NCBI RefSeq assembly: GCF_023343835.1
Contig: NC_064435.1
Coordinates: forward strand, 82,346,134-82,410,133
DNA: 64,000 bases
Direction of reading: 5' to 3'
From: Lagopus muta
Taxonomy: Eukaryota > Chordata > Aves > Galliformes > Phasianidae
Shown here: positions 1-14,146 of the stretch, piece by piece
Layout of the letters: every line of letters begins with the position of its first letter
Numbering within the stretch: position 1 is the first letter of the stretch
Notes under the pieces: model-generated
Databases searched by the model: none
What the model saw: the letters and a program-made list of their open reading frames with translations, nothing else
What the model was told of the DNA's origin: nothing
Made by a program: the position numbers and the translations under genes

Positions 1-3000
1 TTGTCACATCTGGAGTTTACACAAGTTACGAGGAGTCAGGAGCCTCTATTTTGTTTCACTCGCACTGCATCGTAAAACATGTTAGCACGTTAAGAGCGCT
101 GCAGCACCGACGCACGCAGGGTTGCATGCATCTGAAGGGGATATCTCTGTCTCACAGCCCCGCTGTGTCCTCACCCCACCTCCTTCACAAGCCATCTGCA
201 TCTTGTTCAACTCGCTCAGCTTTGCTCCAACCCCCAGAGTGTTGAGGATTTGGGCCTCCAGTGAGTCCTGGTTGGGGCCCCACTGCATGCCTCCATGTGA
301 CAGCCCGGGGTCTCCTCATGTGGGATGCCAGCAGGCCCCTGCAGCCAGACAGCCGCCTCTCTGTCTAACCCAGGTGGAGGCCAACTGTTTTAAACCTGTT
401 TCAGAAAGATTGCCTGAACCTCCATGGGGCACTTATTTCCAAGCATCTTCCATGTTTAGCCAGCCGGCTTCCTGCTGTTTTCCTTTGGGATTTCTGCAGC
501 TGCAACCACAAGCGCTCCTCCAGGGAGGCTTCCTCTCTCATCCCTCAGCAAAAGCAGAGGTGGTGATGAATCCTGTGGACTCAGCTGCATCTGCTCTCCA
601 TAGGAAGCCCTAATCCTCACCCTAACAAAGATGCTGGGCACCACTCACTCAAGTGGGGAGATACATTCTTACCAGACTGGGTCAATCCCGTCACTCCACC
701 CCAGCCTCAGCTCCCTTTACTGCTTAAATGCTGACTACAGGCAGTCAAGGACTTCTATGCCAAATTCTGCTCCTGGGAAAGAGGCCAAGTTTCCAGCAAG
801 AAGAAAGCTGAAGTCCAGTGACATTAGCTAAGTTTTAGGTCTTTGGAGCATCACACCTGCATGAAGCCCATAAAGATGAGCAAGCTAAAACTCATCAGCC
901 CAGCTTTCCTAACCCTTTTTTTTCCCCTCATTTGTGTCAAGTACCAGCTACCCAAGAAATCTGCTATCTTCCAACAGCTGGCCTGAAGCGGGATGTGCTT
1001 TCCCTGTTGATTTTGGGTTAGACTTCAGCACAAGCTGGCCTCAACTGCCCTTCCTCACCAGCAGCTCTGGTGAGAGTCCCTGAGAGTAGACTCAGGAATG
1101 GAAAGCAGGGAAACCTACACCTTCATGCAGACACAGATGTCCTCAAACTCCATGCTGGAGTCACAGTCATGAACTGTATTCACAACTGCAGATTGTTTGG
1201 GCCAATGGATTTTGTTGAAAAGCTAGGCTGGCCTCAGCAAAGGAAAGCAAGCAATAGTAGAAAAGGCATCTCTTGGCCCATGGCAGGGGTTTTGAAACCT
1301 TGTACAGAGGTCAAGACCTGGAGGCTATGGTGTGGGAAGTAGGCTGTGAGCTATTTCCCTACCTCATCCTCCAATCACAGGACAAAGAGCTGCCTCTGGG
1401 AGACACATTTCAACTTACAGAAGTCTGCAATGGCTCTCAGCCCGCCTCTTCCATCAAGGAGGAGACACATTGCCCCAAGTCCCAGCAGCACTCACACTGC
1501 CCAGGGAGGATGGCACGAAGCTGGGAGAGTCTGCTGCCCTCTGCTCCAGCTCTCGTGACTGGCTTAAAAAGTGAAGTGAAAGAGAGCTATGGGAAACTGC
1601 ATAGTAGCACTTGGCCTTTAATGCTGTCCTCCCAGTTCAGTCTTTATTCATGTGTTTTATCATAAAATTTTGTTTTCTGTTTTCTCACATATGTTAACTG
1701 CATGAGAAAGTTGCGCTGTTTTAACTTCAGTTTTGTTAGCATGCAGAAGACACTTCACATCACTTGAAGTAAAATTAAAACCCTTGCGACAAACAAACAA
1801 ACAAACCAACCAACCAACAAAGTAACTCTCTAAAACTTCCATTTTAGATACCTGGTAGGTGGCATAAATACTGGAAGTACCCAGAACCACCAGCAATTTT
1901 CTGTTCATTCAGCCTGTAGCACTGTGAAACTGGAGATGTGCTCGGTCACGTTGTTCTGGAGCTGCAAAGACAACTTTGCTCAGGACTTTGGAAAGCCAGG
2001 CCATGGACACTGGGTTGTAAGAAATCACTGTTGATTCTGGCTTGACCTTTTCCTCCATTCTTAAAAGAGAGAAAAAGTCTGAAGCTTCAGCTTGAAACTG
2101 ACGTTGTTTGAGGGTAGGAAAACAGAAGTAACCAGGGCATGGCTGCATATTCCCTCCAGCTTCCTGAAACCACACTTCTCTGTTACAGGTGCTCTTCTGC
2201 TAACCTTTCCTTTCTGGAGCTTTTCAATCACAGTTAGGGCCAGAGGTTTGTGCTTACAGTTCTGATGACAATCTCACTCCTTCCTCCTCAATATCCGGCC
2301 AGCACCAGGTAGGACAAAACCAGCTGTGCAGCAAACTGGAAGGTCTCCAGCCCCATGAATAGCACAGCCTGGTAAATTCACACTTAGAAAAAAGAAAACA
2401 AACAAGCTGTTCCTCAAAAGCCCCACTGACAAGAGCTCTGTCCTCTATTACATCTCTGAATGGCCAGAGCTATGGAGGGTAAGTGGGAAGAAAATTCGGC
2501 TTTGATTTCCTCTACTAAGGAGACTGCATGGGTGAGCATTTATTTACATCAGGACACCTATTACTTGGTATTTCCATGTTGCAAATGGGCAATTCAACAG
2601 ATGGATCAAGTCAGCAGTGAAGAGCTCAGGTGTATTTTACACTCAGAGCAATCTTGGATCTCAAAACACTTCAAAACAGCTTTCTGTAGAAAACTTCAAT
2701 CCATCTGAGTGCAGGAAATGGGAAAAGTTGAAAAGAGAGGGTAGGCTTGGCTGGCCACAGTTAGCAAGTAGCCAGCTGACTGTTCCCAGCAACTCTGAAG
2801 CTGTGTCTACAGTGCAGAGTTGTGGTAACTGAGCCATCTTTGCACAAACTCCTTCAGGAAGAGCAGTCAAGCTACAGCAACACAAACTTGCATTGGCAGT
2901 CCTTCCTCATGGAGGTAAGAAAAGGTAAATCCCTTGCACCCTAATGCCACAGTAAGGAAGTTCATTTCAGGCTACTTTGAGAAGCTCTATTTTGCTGCAC

Positions 3001-3482
3001 TTAGAGCCATTAGAATTGGATCCTGTGACAATGTTCTCCAAGCTATGAAAATCAGTGGGGGAAAAACCAAAGACAAACTAGGTATCCAAATACTTTTGAA
3101 GATGCAGGTTTTCAGAGCTGGTAAAAAATTTCCTAGCAATGACTTGCAGAGCTTGGGGGAAATATGCATGCACAGCCATCTGCACTTCCCATAGGAAGTA
3201 TCTGTAGCAAAAGTGACCACAGCTGAGGAGCTGTGGTTGATGGTCCTGTGCTTTATATAGAGATTTTCAATTTCTTTGAGACTAAGGCATTATACTATTG
3301 ACCAAAAGCAGAGCCAAATTTGCATGAACATGACGTGATCCAGATTTTGGCTGTGGTACCAGATACCCCTGTCTGGCTGGGGATGCATGACTTCAGGGCA
3401 CATGGACTTGCCAGAGATCCACTATCCCCTTTGGGGCTATTGATAGTCAGCCAGGTGACCACTCTTGAAGTTTTCAGCTGAA
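1..3482. other. Intergenic, no gene seen
   Basis: The stretch has mixed composition. Only the AAAC/AACC microsatellite at 1793 stands out. The open frames, up to 163 codons, lack domains and overlap one another on both strands. Confidence 0.
1793..1822. repeat. (AAAC)n/(AACC)n microsatellite
   Basis: CAAACAAACAAACAAACC passes into AACCAACCAACC. Short tandem repeat. A related (GTTT)n occurs at 60411-60425. Confidence 0.
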
Positions 3483-3575
3483 AGAGTTTGCCCAGGGCTA
3501 CACAATAAGTGAGTTGGCAGAAGCACAACATGAGCCTCCATTTCCCAATTCCACAGATCTCTTCTTTAGCCACAA
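3483..3575 (-). mobile_element. MIR-like SINE relic
   Basis: AGAGTTTGCCCAGGGCTACA, then CAATAAGTGAGTTGGCAGAA, follows the reversed MIR core (TTGCCCAAGGTCACACAGC, then TAGTAAGTGGCAGAGCC). It is diverged, as expected for a mammal/bird-age SINE. A repeat-library search would settle it. Confidence 0.
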
Positions 3576-3689
3576 GTTCTGTGGTAAAAACTTAACTGTT
3601 GTAACTTTATAGAACAATTGTGTCACCACAGCGCTCCAGAAAACACCTGCAAGATCCAATTAACTTACCACACCAATAAATAAATAAAT

Positions 3690-3726
3690 GAAAAAAAGGA
3701 AAGGGAGGGAAGGGGAGGAAAGGGGA
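3690..3726 (+). repeat. Pure purine tract
   Basis: A run of GGGA/GGAA units without a pyrimidine, preceded by an (AAAT)n stretch at 3676-3689. Confidence 0.
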
Positions 3727-6354
3727 TACTTAAGCCAGAAAGGTAAAGCAGTGGCGTTATATTTTCAAGTACTAAGCCTTTTTACAGTTTATATTTAAAT
3801 ATAAACCTCTGGTTAAGCTATTAACTGAACTATAATGCAGATGCTTGAGAACTTTAATATTCTGACATGCGAAAATGTAATTGAGAAATTTCTCAAGCAG
3901 ATATCAAACTGCTTTACAAATGATGAAGGGCATTTAGAGCATATCACAAACATTACAGACTACCCAACTGAGAAGACACAAAAACCCTACACATTTCCAT
4001 TTCTGTCTGAGGTGGTGGAAATGATTCAGTTGATCATTACCACAGCAGAGGTCTAGGTGTTCATTCTGGCTGCAGCTAATTCTGCTATGACTTATATTCA
4101 AATGTTTTTTTTCACACCAGGGTGTGGGGGCTCCCAGGCAGTAAGTGATACAATGAGATAAAAGGGCAGTTTGAGGGCTGTTTGACATTTCATCCTTACT
4201 TCTTACCTTGCCTTTGCGGGTTTAAAACTTTTACCAATTAAATACATAGGAATATTCTGTTGTCTGCACAGTGAAAATATAATCAGACTCAGGAGAAAGA
4301 TTACGTGTTCTCAAGCTGATGCTAACACTTCAGCATAAAGGTACCCAAAATACATGTAAATGTAACCGATGAGCTTCTGCTAATAACACGCTGTCTCAGA
4401 TCTCTAGGGGATTGTCTTACTCCAGAGCTCTTATAGGAACATATACTGAAAGGGGCCTGAAACAGATATCCTATCACTTGTGACCGTACTCATTCCCTTG
4501 TGAGAAAAGATGGCCTTTGTACTAAATTGAGAGGATTTCTTCCATTCTCTTTTGGGGGGGCTGAAGTTAGTACACGTGATCTTCAGAGAACAGGAAGCTG
4601 TAAAGAGCCTTTGGGTATTTTCAGTGAAAAAATAAAACCAAACCATTTTTTGTTGTTCTAGCTCCATTCAGGACAACTTTTCCTCCTTTGAAACATGGAG
4701 AAATCTCTTAAATAAATCATACTAGTCAGGGGTCTTTCTGCAGCTCACAAACTGAAGAAGCATGGTGCTGCTTTATACTCACAATGCACATACTTTGGAA
4801 GTCATGCTACCACTTGGTGCTATTATTTTGCCATATCACATAAATATCACACTCTATTACTTTCCTCTCCTTGGCATTCTTCCCACTGTTTTCAGGTTGC
4901 TGGTTTTGGTTTTGTTGATTTTTAACAGAGGTTACCTTCTCAGCTTTCACATGATAATGCCTTTCTTTTCTCCTGTGTGATTTGACCAGCCTAAACAAGA
5001 AGACAAATACTGTGGGGAACTGGCCCCTTAAATGTCAAATTTGGCTCATACTTTTCATGAAGGTCTATATTTTTTTAAACTGTAGATGGTCTCTTAAGAC
5101 AGAATGGAGAAAAGCCTGTTGTAGTGAAACAGGAAAAAAGAAGAAAAATCCCCTCAGGATATTTCCTGTGGTAAAATGGGGTAAGGAATATTTCAGGACA
5201 GTTCCAGACAAATTCCAAACCAAATCTTCCATGAGGTTCAGTGAGCTCTGCAAATTACGTTTCCTCCAAAACCCCAAACCAGGCAACTTGAACTTGATTT
5301 TGGAATGAGTAGCGGATGCTGGTACTTCTATGCCCCTTGGCAGTTGTGAACAGGGTAGGATTTTCTTAAGACATGGCTTTTTTTTTTTTTCCCAGAACAA
5401 AACCAAAAACACAGTGGGCTAGCTACTGAAAATCAGCCTATATCAACTGGTGTCAACCCAAGATTTAGACAAGGAAAGGAAAACATTTTCCTCAGTGCAA
5501 GCAACCCTCAAATTTCCCCTCATCATAAAAAGAAAATAATAGCTAGACACCTCAGAGAAAGGCCAAGAAATAACAGGAGATGCAGCCTCAGTGTCAGCAG
5601 TACCAATGACATTACTAGCGTTGCCCTCAAGTTAGCACAGTGTAATCTTGATGTGAAGAAGCAGTTTTCAACACAGATCAGCTTCACTACAAGAAACAAA
5701 CCTCCAGTCAGAAGCGTGGTTACCAAAACGTTGTCTCTGTAAACCCAAGAATGCAGACATTTTACTTGTTTGTGGGGGGCACAGACCTCAGTTCACCACT
5801 TTCATTCATGTCACATTACTGGCTGGGCCAAACTCAGAAACTCCTGGGGTAACGCTGCTGCTCAGTGTGTGGCTTTTTGTCTGTAGGTTCTAACTCCTTA
5901 AGGAACACCCTTCAACAGGAAACTGAATGACTGTTTTTTAAATAAGTTTACATTGTGGATAAAACATGTTCTCTGCTGTCAGAGGTTGACACGAGCTCAG
6001 GTTTAAATATGAAACTCTGAAGTTGAGGGAGGGGTCAAGAATGAAGCATGGATGTCCTTCACAGCCCCAGACGAGGCAGCTTTGGAAAGCACTGGGATGA
6101 AACAGGTATTTTAGCTAAAAAGCACTGTCCTCAGATCCCATCTAATGTAAGCTAAACCAAAATAAAACCTCTAGCCCTGGTGGAGCCACTCCATGCCACT
6201 CACCCTGTGCTGCTTGCAGGATTTTGATGATTGCAGGTACTGACTTGCATCCACCCATGCATCCAGGAGCCTTCATTCACTTTTCCTGAAGTCCTTTCCT
6301 TTTGGGAAGGAAAACCCAAAGCGTCTGCCTGACAACATGGAAACACACCACATA

Positions 6355-6620
6355 GATATCTCAATCAGAGCTGCTGAGGCAGGTTGCTAAACTTAATTAC
6401 CAGTTCCAAGGGCTGAGGTTTGAATGACAGGTCAATTCATGCAGTGAGTTAGCAAAGATTGCTGATAAATGCTTTCTAATTGGAAGGATGATAAAACACC
6501 TATTAGTCACCGAGAATACTGAAGGATGAGTTAGTCCTGGGGATTTCTTACTCCACGAAGATCAAGAAGTGCTAATCTCATCAGCACTCTGCCATCATTT
6601 CCTACCCACCTTGTCACTCA
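6355..6620. promoter_or_regulatory. Candidate conserved non-coding element
   Basis: AACTTAATTACC, GAATGACAGGTCAATTC (a TGACAG MEIS/TALE-like site beside an ATT core), TTTCTAATTGG and TATTAGTCACC fall in one repeat-free block. TALE plus homeodomain sites are typical of developmental enhancers. Inference by composition only. Confidence 0.
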
Positions 6621-9600
6621 CATGGTTCAGGAAGGATGGTGATATTGCAGAGTGCTGACAGGTCACTGCTCACTCATTCTATTAAGGAGATGAATGGAAA
6701 CAGGCAGGAGCAGCATGGCTAAAGTCTATTGTACTCTGGAGGATATCTGACATTTTTGTGAGCTAGAAAAACAACGAAGAATAAAAATAACCTCACTCAT
6801 AAAGCACCCTTGGAAAACTGGCTGTATTAACAACGTATCTTATCCTTTGCACAGCATCTTCTAGCCCAAAGAGGACTGTGCAAGCTAATGGGCAATAGGA
6901 GGTTTATCTCCTGCTATAGCAGCAGCTTGCTGAATGTGAGCAGTTTGGAACTGGAAGGCTGGACTTTGCACTAGGAAGATCACTACATAGGTGCGTGTGC
7001 CTTTTTCCACTGACCGGGGCAATAGGACAGTAACTCTGGCAGTAGGACATGGCAAACATGCAGGAAGAGGAACACTCTCGAATTGTCTCAGTGGGAAAGG
7101 CCCTGAGCATAGCTCTGACCCAGAAGTCACCTTCTGCAACATTAAGTGACACAACTCTTGCTGCTGGGAACGCATGAAAACACCCACGAGCAGGAACCCC
7201 ACATTGCCTTGTTTCCACGCTGTGTGACCCTGGATGCATTTCTCAGCTCTTTCTGTTTCTCTTTCCCTTCTTGCTCTTTCTGATGGCCTTTTTACACCAT
7301 GAGAGCTTTGGAGTGAGGTTGACTCTCGCCGTGTATTTGCACGGTGCATGGTGCACAGTGGGGCAGCCTGGGTACTGCTGTCATGTAAATGATATCACAC
7401 AACACTTATGCATGCAATGGATAGCTGACATGCAGCCATGCTAGAACTAAGGTTGGGACACGGCCAAGTGACACAAGCCACAGAGCACATATGAAATGCA
7501 GTTTTGCCACGGGTGGAAGGTCAGGCCATTTTCAAGTCCTTGAACAGCAGACATCACCTTACCTATTAGGATGCTTTATTTTTCCCTTTCTCTCCCACTA
7601 ACATGTACAGTTTTCCTACGTGGTATTTAACATCTACATCCTGGAGCTCAAGGTTTGCCAGGGGGTTGCAGCACTCCTGAAATTGTGCTTAACACATTTA
7701 ACTGGTGACAGATTTAGTGGCTCTACATCTGCAAAAAATCCTTTATATATAGAAAAAGAGCATTTCCCCTGGAAATGAGTGTTCCAGGCTGAAATGTCTG
7801 ACCAGACACTGGCACGAGGAGAGAGATAAAATAGTTACATTAATTAAAGTGTGAAGGTGGTCTAACGACAGCATGATTAGCAATGCTTGTACTTATGGAC
7901 TCAAAGAGTATAGAAGCTTGTAAAACTGTTAGAACTTTTTCTTTTATTTTCAGACCCCCAAACTCTTCTCAGCTCAGATTGTTCTTGTCAGATAGCTCTT
8001 GCTGTACTCTGTATGATTTGCCTCAGGCCAAAAGCCTCAGGCTATGGACAAACACCCTCTGCTATGGTCAGATGGACAGGTAGATATTGTGACTGAAATG
8101 CACAAGGCAAATCAGATCAGCAGCTCTGCCAGTACATCTTAGAGATGTAACTTGCAGAAAAAAAGGACAGTGATGACCAACTGTGGGCAAAAGAATTCTT
8201 CCAGCAGTTGGATCCAGGTGACAGAATAGTGACTACAACATTACATTGGAAACAAGCAGTCTAATTTACTGCCTTGCCACAGACAAAGGTCATCACATGC
8301 TACCTGCTTTACAGTGCACATCTTAGGCCTGTCCTCTGTATACTCTCCACACGTTATAATTATGTACCAAATATAGGTGGATGCTACTATATATACATTT
8401 ATACTTGATGTGATCTCTAAGAGTATTGTCTCTGCTTTGCAGGTACCTACGCTGTTATAAAACTGCCTTCAGCTGATGAAATATAATAGCTTTCTAACTT
8501 GTGAATAAGTCTTGCCCCAATGGAAGCATATAAACAGTCAAGCTCACGCTCTCACTGCAAGATTTTATACAAGATATTTGGAATAGTGCCCCTGTTGAAG
8601 TCACCCAGTCCGTACTTGATATGGTCACACAGAATTTTAACAGAGGCTCCAGTAAAGGCTGCCCAGACATTCTCACACATGCTCTTGGCATATCTCTATG
8701 GAACAGAAGCTCTTCTTACCTCCACACTCTTATCATCAGTGAGCATCCTTCTGATCAAAGACTTGTTGTCAGATCCCAGAAAAGGGCTAAAAGCCTTATG
8801 GCTTCCTTTGCTCTGCCCTTCTCTGTGTTATGGTGCAGTTTAGGCATTTGATCCTACAACTATTAATCGGGCTGCATTGTAAATCAGATCAGCAAACCAA
8901 TCTTTTTCTAATTTTCTTTTTTTTTTATTGAAGATACCTTTCCTTCTCCAGGGTGGTTTTTTTTGTTGTTTTGTTTTGTTTTTCCTTAAAACACTTTCTC
9001 AAGCCAGCTGCAGCTGCAGCCTCCATCTCAACAAACCACAGGTTGAATTAGCATCCATTCAAACGAATTAGAAAGATATCCCAAGTTTTATGTTTCATGC
9101 CTACTGCAAAGCTGAGCAGATGTGAAGCATGTTTACAAATGCAGAGACATTTTGGGAGTTGCCCTGTTTGATGTCTGGACTTGTTTTGTACACACTTCCT
9201 ATATTGCTGCAAGTTCTCAAATGAGGATCCTTCTATGGTGACTTTAGTAAATGAAATAAAATGAGGCCTCCTTCTGTTTAAGCCAAAGGGAACTTGGCCT
9301 CAAGCTTTCTTTGCAGTTGCAAGATAGCTCTTCAGCTTATATCTTACTGTGTCATCAGTAATTAGACATGTACAGGAAATCAATCTCAACAGGGATGTGA
9401 GACTCAAAACCTGCCAGTAAGCGTTAGATAACAATTCTTTTTAAACACAAGCTCTTCAACTGGATACTCATTAGTGAAATACAGCACCCGAGCCAAACTC
9501 CTAGATAGCCTGACGATTATTAATTTTGTGCAGAATAAGCCTAAAGAGTTTCAGTGACCATCAGGGTAGAGACCACCAAGATAAAACCTGGCTACGACTC

Positions 9601-10106
9601 CTCCAGGCTGAGAAGTATGAATAGATAGCATGACAATTGCTGAAATTTAGGCCTGGAAAATTAATGTCAGCTTGTACAGAACTGTTCCTGTTAGCCTGGA
9701 GATTCAGGATGTACTTACCCTGTACAAAGCACAAGGGTTGCTTTCAAGTCATTTGTTTACTCTGACTGTTTGCATCAAAAAGCTTTCTCAGGTAGCTACT
9801 GTAGCTAAGATTTACCTGAGCAGACAGGAAAACACAGTAAAGCACAGAATTTGCGTTTATAGATGTACTTCCATTTCTCTAGCCTGACACTACAAACATT
9901 CACAAGTACACAGGTCAAACGCTGAGTTGCCAGGAGGGAGTGTCAATCCACTGACTGCATGCCTACACACATAACACTAGGTTCAAACACACATGATGTA
10001 AATTGGAGATGCTGTGTTTAAGTCAGCAGAGTTAGGCCTCCTGATGCTGATCTAAAATACCTGTTGTGAGTATACAGGTAGATCATGCCCTCATAAGTCC
10101 CAACAG

Positions 10107-10645
10107 ATCATAGAATCATAGACTGGCTTGGGAAGGGACCTGAAAGCCCATCCAGCTCCAACCCCCTGCTGTAGGCAGGGCTGTCACAGGCTGCTCAGGC
10201 TGCCCAGGGTCCCATCCAACCTGGCCTCGAATGCCTCCAGGGATGGGGCATCCCCAGCTTCTCTGGGCAGCCTGTGCCTCACCACCCTCTGAGTAAAGAA
10301 TTTCCTCATAACATCTCACTTGAATTTCCCCTCTTTTAGTTCAAAGCCATTCCCTCTTGTCCTGTCACTATCAGATCACATAAAAAGTCTATCTCCCTCA
10401 TGTTTATAAGCTCCTTTTACATACTGGAAGCCTGCAGTGAGGTCTCCCAGAAGCCTTCTCTTCTCCAGGCTGAACAAGCCCAACTCTTTCAGCCTGTCTT
10501 CATGGGAGAGGTGCTCCAGCCCTTTGATCATCCTTGTGGTCCTCCCCTGGACCTGCTCCAACAGGTTCACATCTTTCTTGTGCTGGGAGCCCCAAACTGG
10601 AGGAAGAGCTGCAGGTGAGTCCTCACAAGGGCAGGGCAGGGAAGT
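10107..10645 (-). mobile_element. CR1 LINE fragment, 5'-truncated
   Basis: The left edge is the CR1 3' tail read backwards (ATCATAGAATCATAG). It is followed by the standard CR1 3' end (GGAAGGGACC, then GGATGGGGCATCCCCAG). On the minus strand, 10651-10376 translates to the C-terminal end of the CR1 reverse transcriptase, including [28 protein letters not shown] and GDL. CR1 encodes an endonuclease and reverse transcriptase, and copies are usually cut short at the 5' end, as here. The element is inactive. Confidence 0.
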
Positions 10646-13600
10646 ATCCACTGAATCAGAGATAATTTACAGAAAGCCAAACTTGCTCTTTTTTCCTTCC
10701 ACCTGCAGCCCATTAATCCACAAAATCTGGAAAATCATGAAGACTCACTGCAGTTTATTATTAGATCTAGTCTTTAGATTAGTCTTGCAGATTGCTGGAT
10801 TACTTTCAGGGGTTATGCTAGGGAGTTTGCTCCAGCAACAGTTCTTGAGCTGCAGTCAGCAAACCAAGACTGAAAAAACAAAAGAGCCCACAAACCAAGT
10901 CCCAGAGGACACCCAGCTACTTTCATTGCTTCTGATAGTAAGGTAGCTTACGCCACGCATTCATCTGGGCATGTGTCCGTAGTGATTTTGTAACTGGGAA
11001 GGACCTAGTAGATATGTTGAATTGGGGTACTGCCAGTAGCTATTGCTTTCAAGACCTTTACACACTGAGATGAGAAGAATGTGCCTATGAAATAGATACG
11101 GGACTGTGTGTGTTTGTGTGTCAGCTTCAGAACCAGAAAGATCTGAATGAGTTAGATCTGTAAACTTAGCTTCCTTTGGGTAAACTCTTCCTTCAGAAAC
11201 TTTTTCAGTACTTTTTCAGAAGACACTCCTTATTATTGCAGCTCCCTGTTTTATAAACTGTGTCATTCCAACATGCAGTGAGATCAGTATTTACGCTGGC
11301 ATAAAGGATTCCTGCAATTATGGCGTGAATGAGAAATAGCAAGATCATCCCACAGATACACTAAGAGATCCATAGGTAGGCTTAATAAACTAACATTCAT
11401 GAGTAACAGCACATGGCTACTTGGATACATCTTCATCCTTGCTCACAGCAGTTTTCACTTAATGAATTATTTAGGCAAAGCTCTTCTGTAACCCAAAAAG
11501 AAACACTGGAAGACGCTCTGAAATTGAATGGACATCACAATGCTCTCCTTCCCTCTTTTCATTTTGTAGCCATATCCTGTGATTTTGCTCCCACCTCAAA
11601 GCTGGAAAGAGACAAGATGCAGGGAGAAGATAACAGCAGCCCCTCCACAGTCACTATGATGGAAAGATGCGGGTGGGATGGAAAGTGGTTCACGGGGTAT
11701 ACAGCTGAACACCGGTCCCTCCGTGCTGACTGTAGCACCCCTGTGCCACTTCCAAACGTTAGCTGTGGTTCACAGGCCCTTTCATCACACTTAATTTCCA
11801 GCAACAGTCTGTCCTCATGATTTTAGAGCTATCTGCTAGCTCTGCAGTAAAGGAGGCAGCCAAGAGGCTGGCGAGAGGCAAGTTGCAGCCCTCCTATCCA
11901 CTTCCAAAGCTCTCTAGGCCAGCAGAATTAGGAGGAAAGAGTTCCTACCCCTCGTCCAGCCATGGCAACTGAGATCAGCTGGGAGGCGCCTGCAGTCAGT
12001 GCTGCGTTCGACCCCTCCAAGTCCAGCAGCAGGGATTTCTCAGATGAGTGCTCCTGCGCTGCAGCTCGCTCCCCTTGGCAGCTGCTCAGACCTTGAGTCT
12101 AATGACCTTCAGGGCACCATGCAAGCCTCATTCGTTTTGTTTAACATTTGATTAACTGTTTCTGGGTTTCTCCTGTAATTTAACCCAAGATTGAGGCCAC
12201 CATAGCAATCGGGAATGAGAAAAAAAGTCTTTTTTTTTCTACATTTTTTTTTCTACAAAATACAGCATGACAGCACAATAAATAGAATTCACTCAGCGCA
12301 GTTGAAAACAAGAAGCAATACTGAAACGCACGCAACAAAACAATCCCAAAATTGACAAGCCTAAAAACACTGCTAGGGGTCTGCAAAAAGTTGGCTGGCT
12401 CTATTCCAACCCTGGCAAAGAAGCAGCACCAAACAGAGATACAGCAAAGGGCCAGATGAAAACGAACAATTAGTCTTTTTTGTAGAAACACCTGTTAGGC
12501 TAAGGATGCCATAAATGTTTTTCTATTTCTTTTCTCTCTGAGCAGTTGCTAGAGCTGCTACAGAGCTATTTTGCAATTTCAAGTACAAAAGGAGGTGGTT
12601 CATCTGGCAGTCAAGGTGTAGCTCTCATTATGAAAGAGTGAAGACTCTTGCATTGGCACGCATACACCAGCTACTCCCTCATGTGATCCTTGGTGCTGCA
12701 GTTCACCCATTCTCCATTTTTCTTCCAGGTCAGGACTTTTTCCTAAAGTCCAAACTACTTGCCCAGAGCTTCAGATGCTCACTAACCACAAACAAACTGC
12801 ATCAAAGAATGACAGACTAGCCAAAGACTCATGTATTAGTTCCTAATAACAAAGAGGAGGGGTGGGAGAGATTTAAAGGAGTTTCAGTTTTGCATGTAAT
12901 TTGACAGTTCCTAATCAAGTTCCAGCTCTCTAAGTGCTTCCATCTCCTTCATAACTTGCTATATATCTGCAGAACTACATGGGTTTCCAAGCAGCTGCAT
13001 AAGGGGGAGAAGGAGGAGAGAAGGAGAGGGAGAAGAGAGGTTTGTTGATATTCCAATGGTACTTACAATACACATATATACCAAAGCAGTGCAGGGTTTG
13101 CTTTCAGAGTCAACAGGGCTGGAGCACACTGCATTTCCTCAAAGACAAGAAGAAGGACAATTTGCCACTTTACTCAAATTTGCAGTAATACAGTTAAGGT
13201 ATATGAATCGTGATAGTAAATTTTGCAGTTCACAAAAGACTCTTAATTCAAAGTCTTCTGTGTAAGAACTTTCTCTGTCTCAAAGAAAGCATTATGGATC
13301 CCCTAGGTAGATCCCACATAGCAGAAACCTACTTTAGTGCAAAAACCACTGAGATCTCTTTGATCAAATCATGTCTACTTACTGGGCAAACAGCAAACCA
13401 CAAGGTCAAACATGCTCATACTCGATGGGCTGGACCTGGTGAAATCCATTTTTTTTGTGCCTCACCCATACAAAAGGACAAACTACTGCATTAATAGCTC
13501 CTATTAATGCCACAGGTAATGTTGTGCACCTTGGGTTTTCAGCTGCGAAGGCTTTCCGTTTGATCCCTGGTAAGGCAAGATAGCACTCAGCACACATACA

Positions 13601-14146
13601 GTATATGTTTTGGGAAGCCCATACAAAACAATGCATGTTCAAAACCTAGATCTCCATCCATATTTTGTAGCTATTTTGCAGACCTAATTTTCACTAATAG
13701 TTCTGCAAAATAATAGAAGGGCAAATCAAAAGTTTCCTATTCTGCATGATGAAAGTCCCTCTTAAGTAAATATCTGTGCTATTCTCCAACAAAACAAGGT
13801 GCCAGGCATACAAATTTTACCTAGCTGAAAGCATGTGTATACCCCTACTCTGAGGCAGCATTTCCAGACAGACACCAAAAGGCGTAAATGAAGAACAGAA
13901 GCTATCAATGAATGTGAGCATCAGCACACAGCTGATGAGAAAAGGGGAGGGAGGAGGAAAGGAGTATACGGTGGAAGTCTGAGTGATTCACAGGAGAAGC
14001 AGCTTTCATTCGTTACAGCTATTGAAATACACTCCTGGTGCCCACACCACAGCGTGTCAGTGCTTACAGGAGGTGTCTTGGTGTTCACATGGCAGGATGA
14101 GTGCGGGGCACCTTGACATGCCTGGAACTTCTCCCTGTTCATTTGG
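10646..14146. other. Intergenic between two CR1 copies
   Basis: Apart from the purine tract at 13001, the sequence looks unique and non-coding. No exon with splice sites and a convincing translation was found. Confidence 0.
13001..13040 (+). repeat. 40-base pure purine tract
   Basis: Only A and G occur across all 40 positions, in GAGGAGAGAAGG-type order. It could adopt triplex DNA. No gene is near. Confidence 0.

Larger units (their letters stand above)
3576..10106. other. Intergenic, no gene seen
   Basis: It holds a purine tract at 3690 and a candidate regulatory block at 6355-6620. The 154- and 111-codon minus frames near 6885-7349 overlap in different frames and have no domain. No CR1 was noticed here. 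Confidence 0.

Noticed and set aside
10376..10651. 91-codon minus frame resembling a reverse transcriptase, considered as a gene
   Set aside because: It is the C-terminal end of CR1 inside a 5'-truncated copy.
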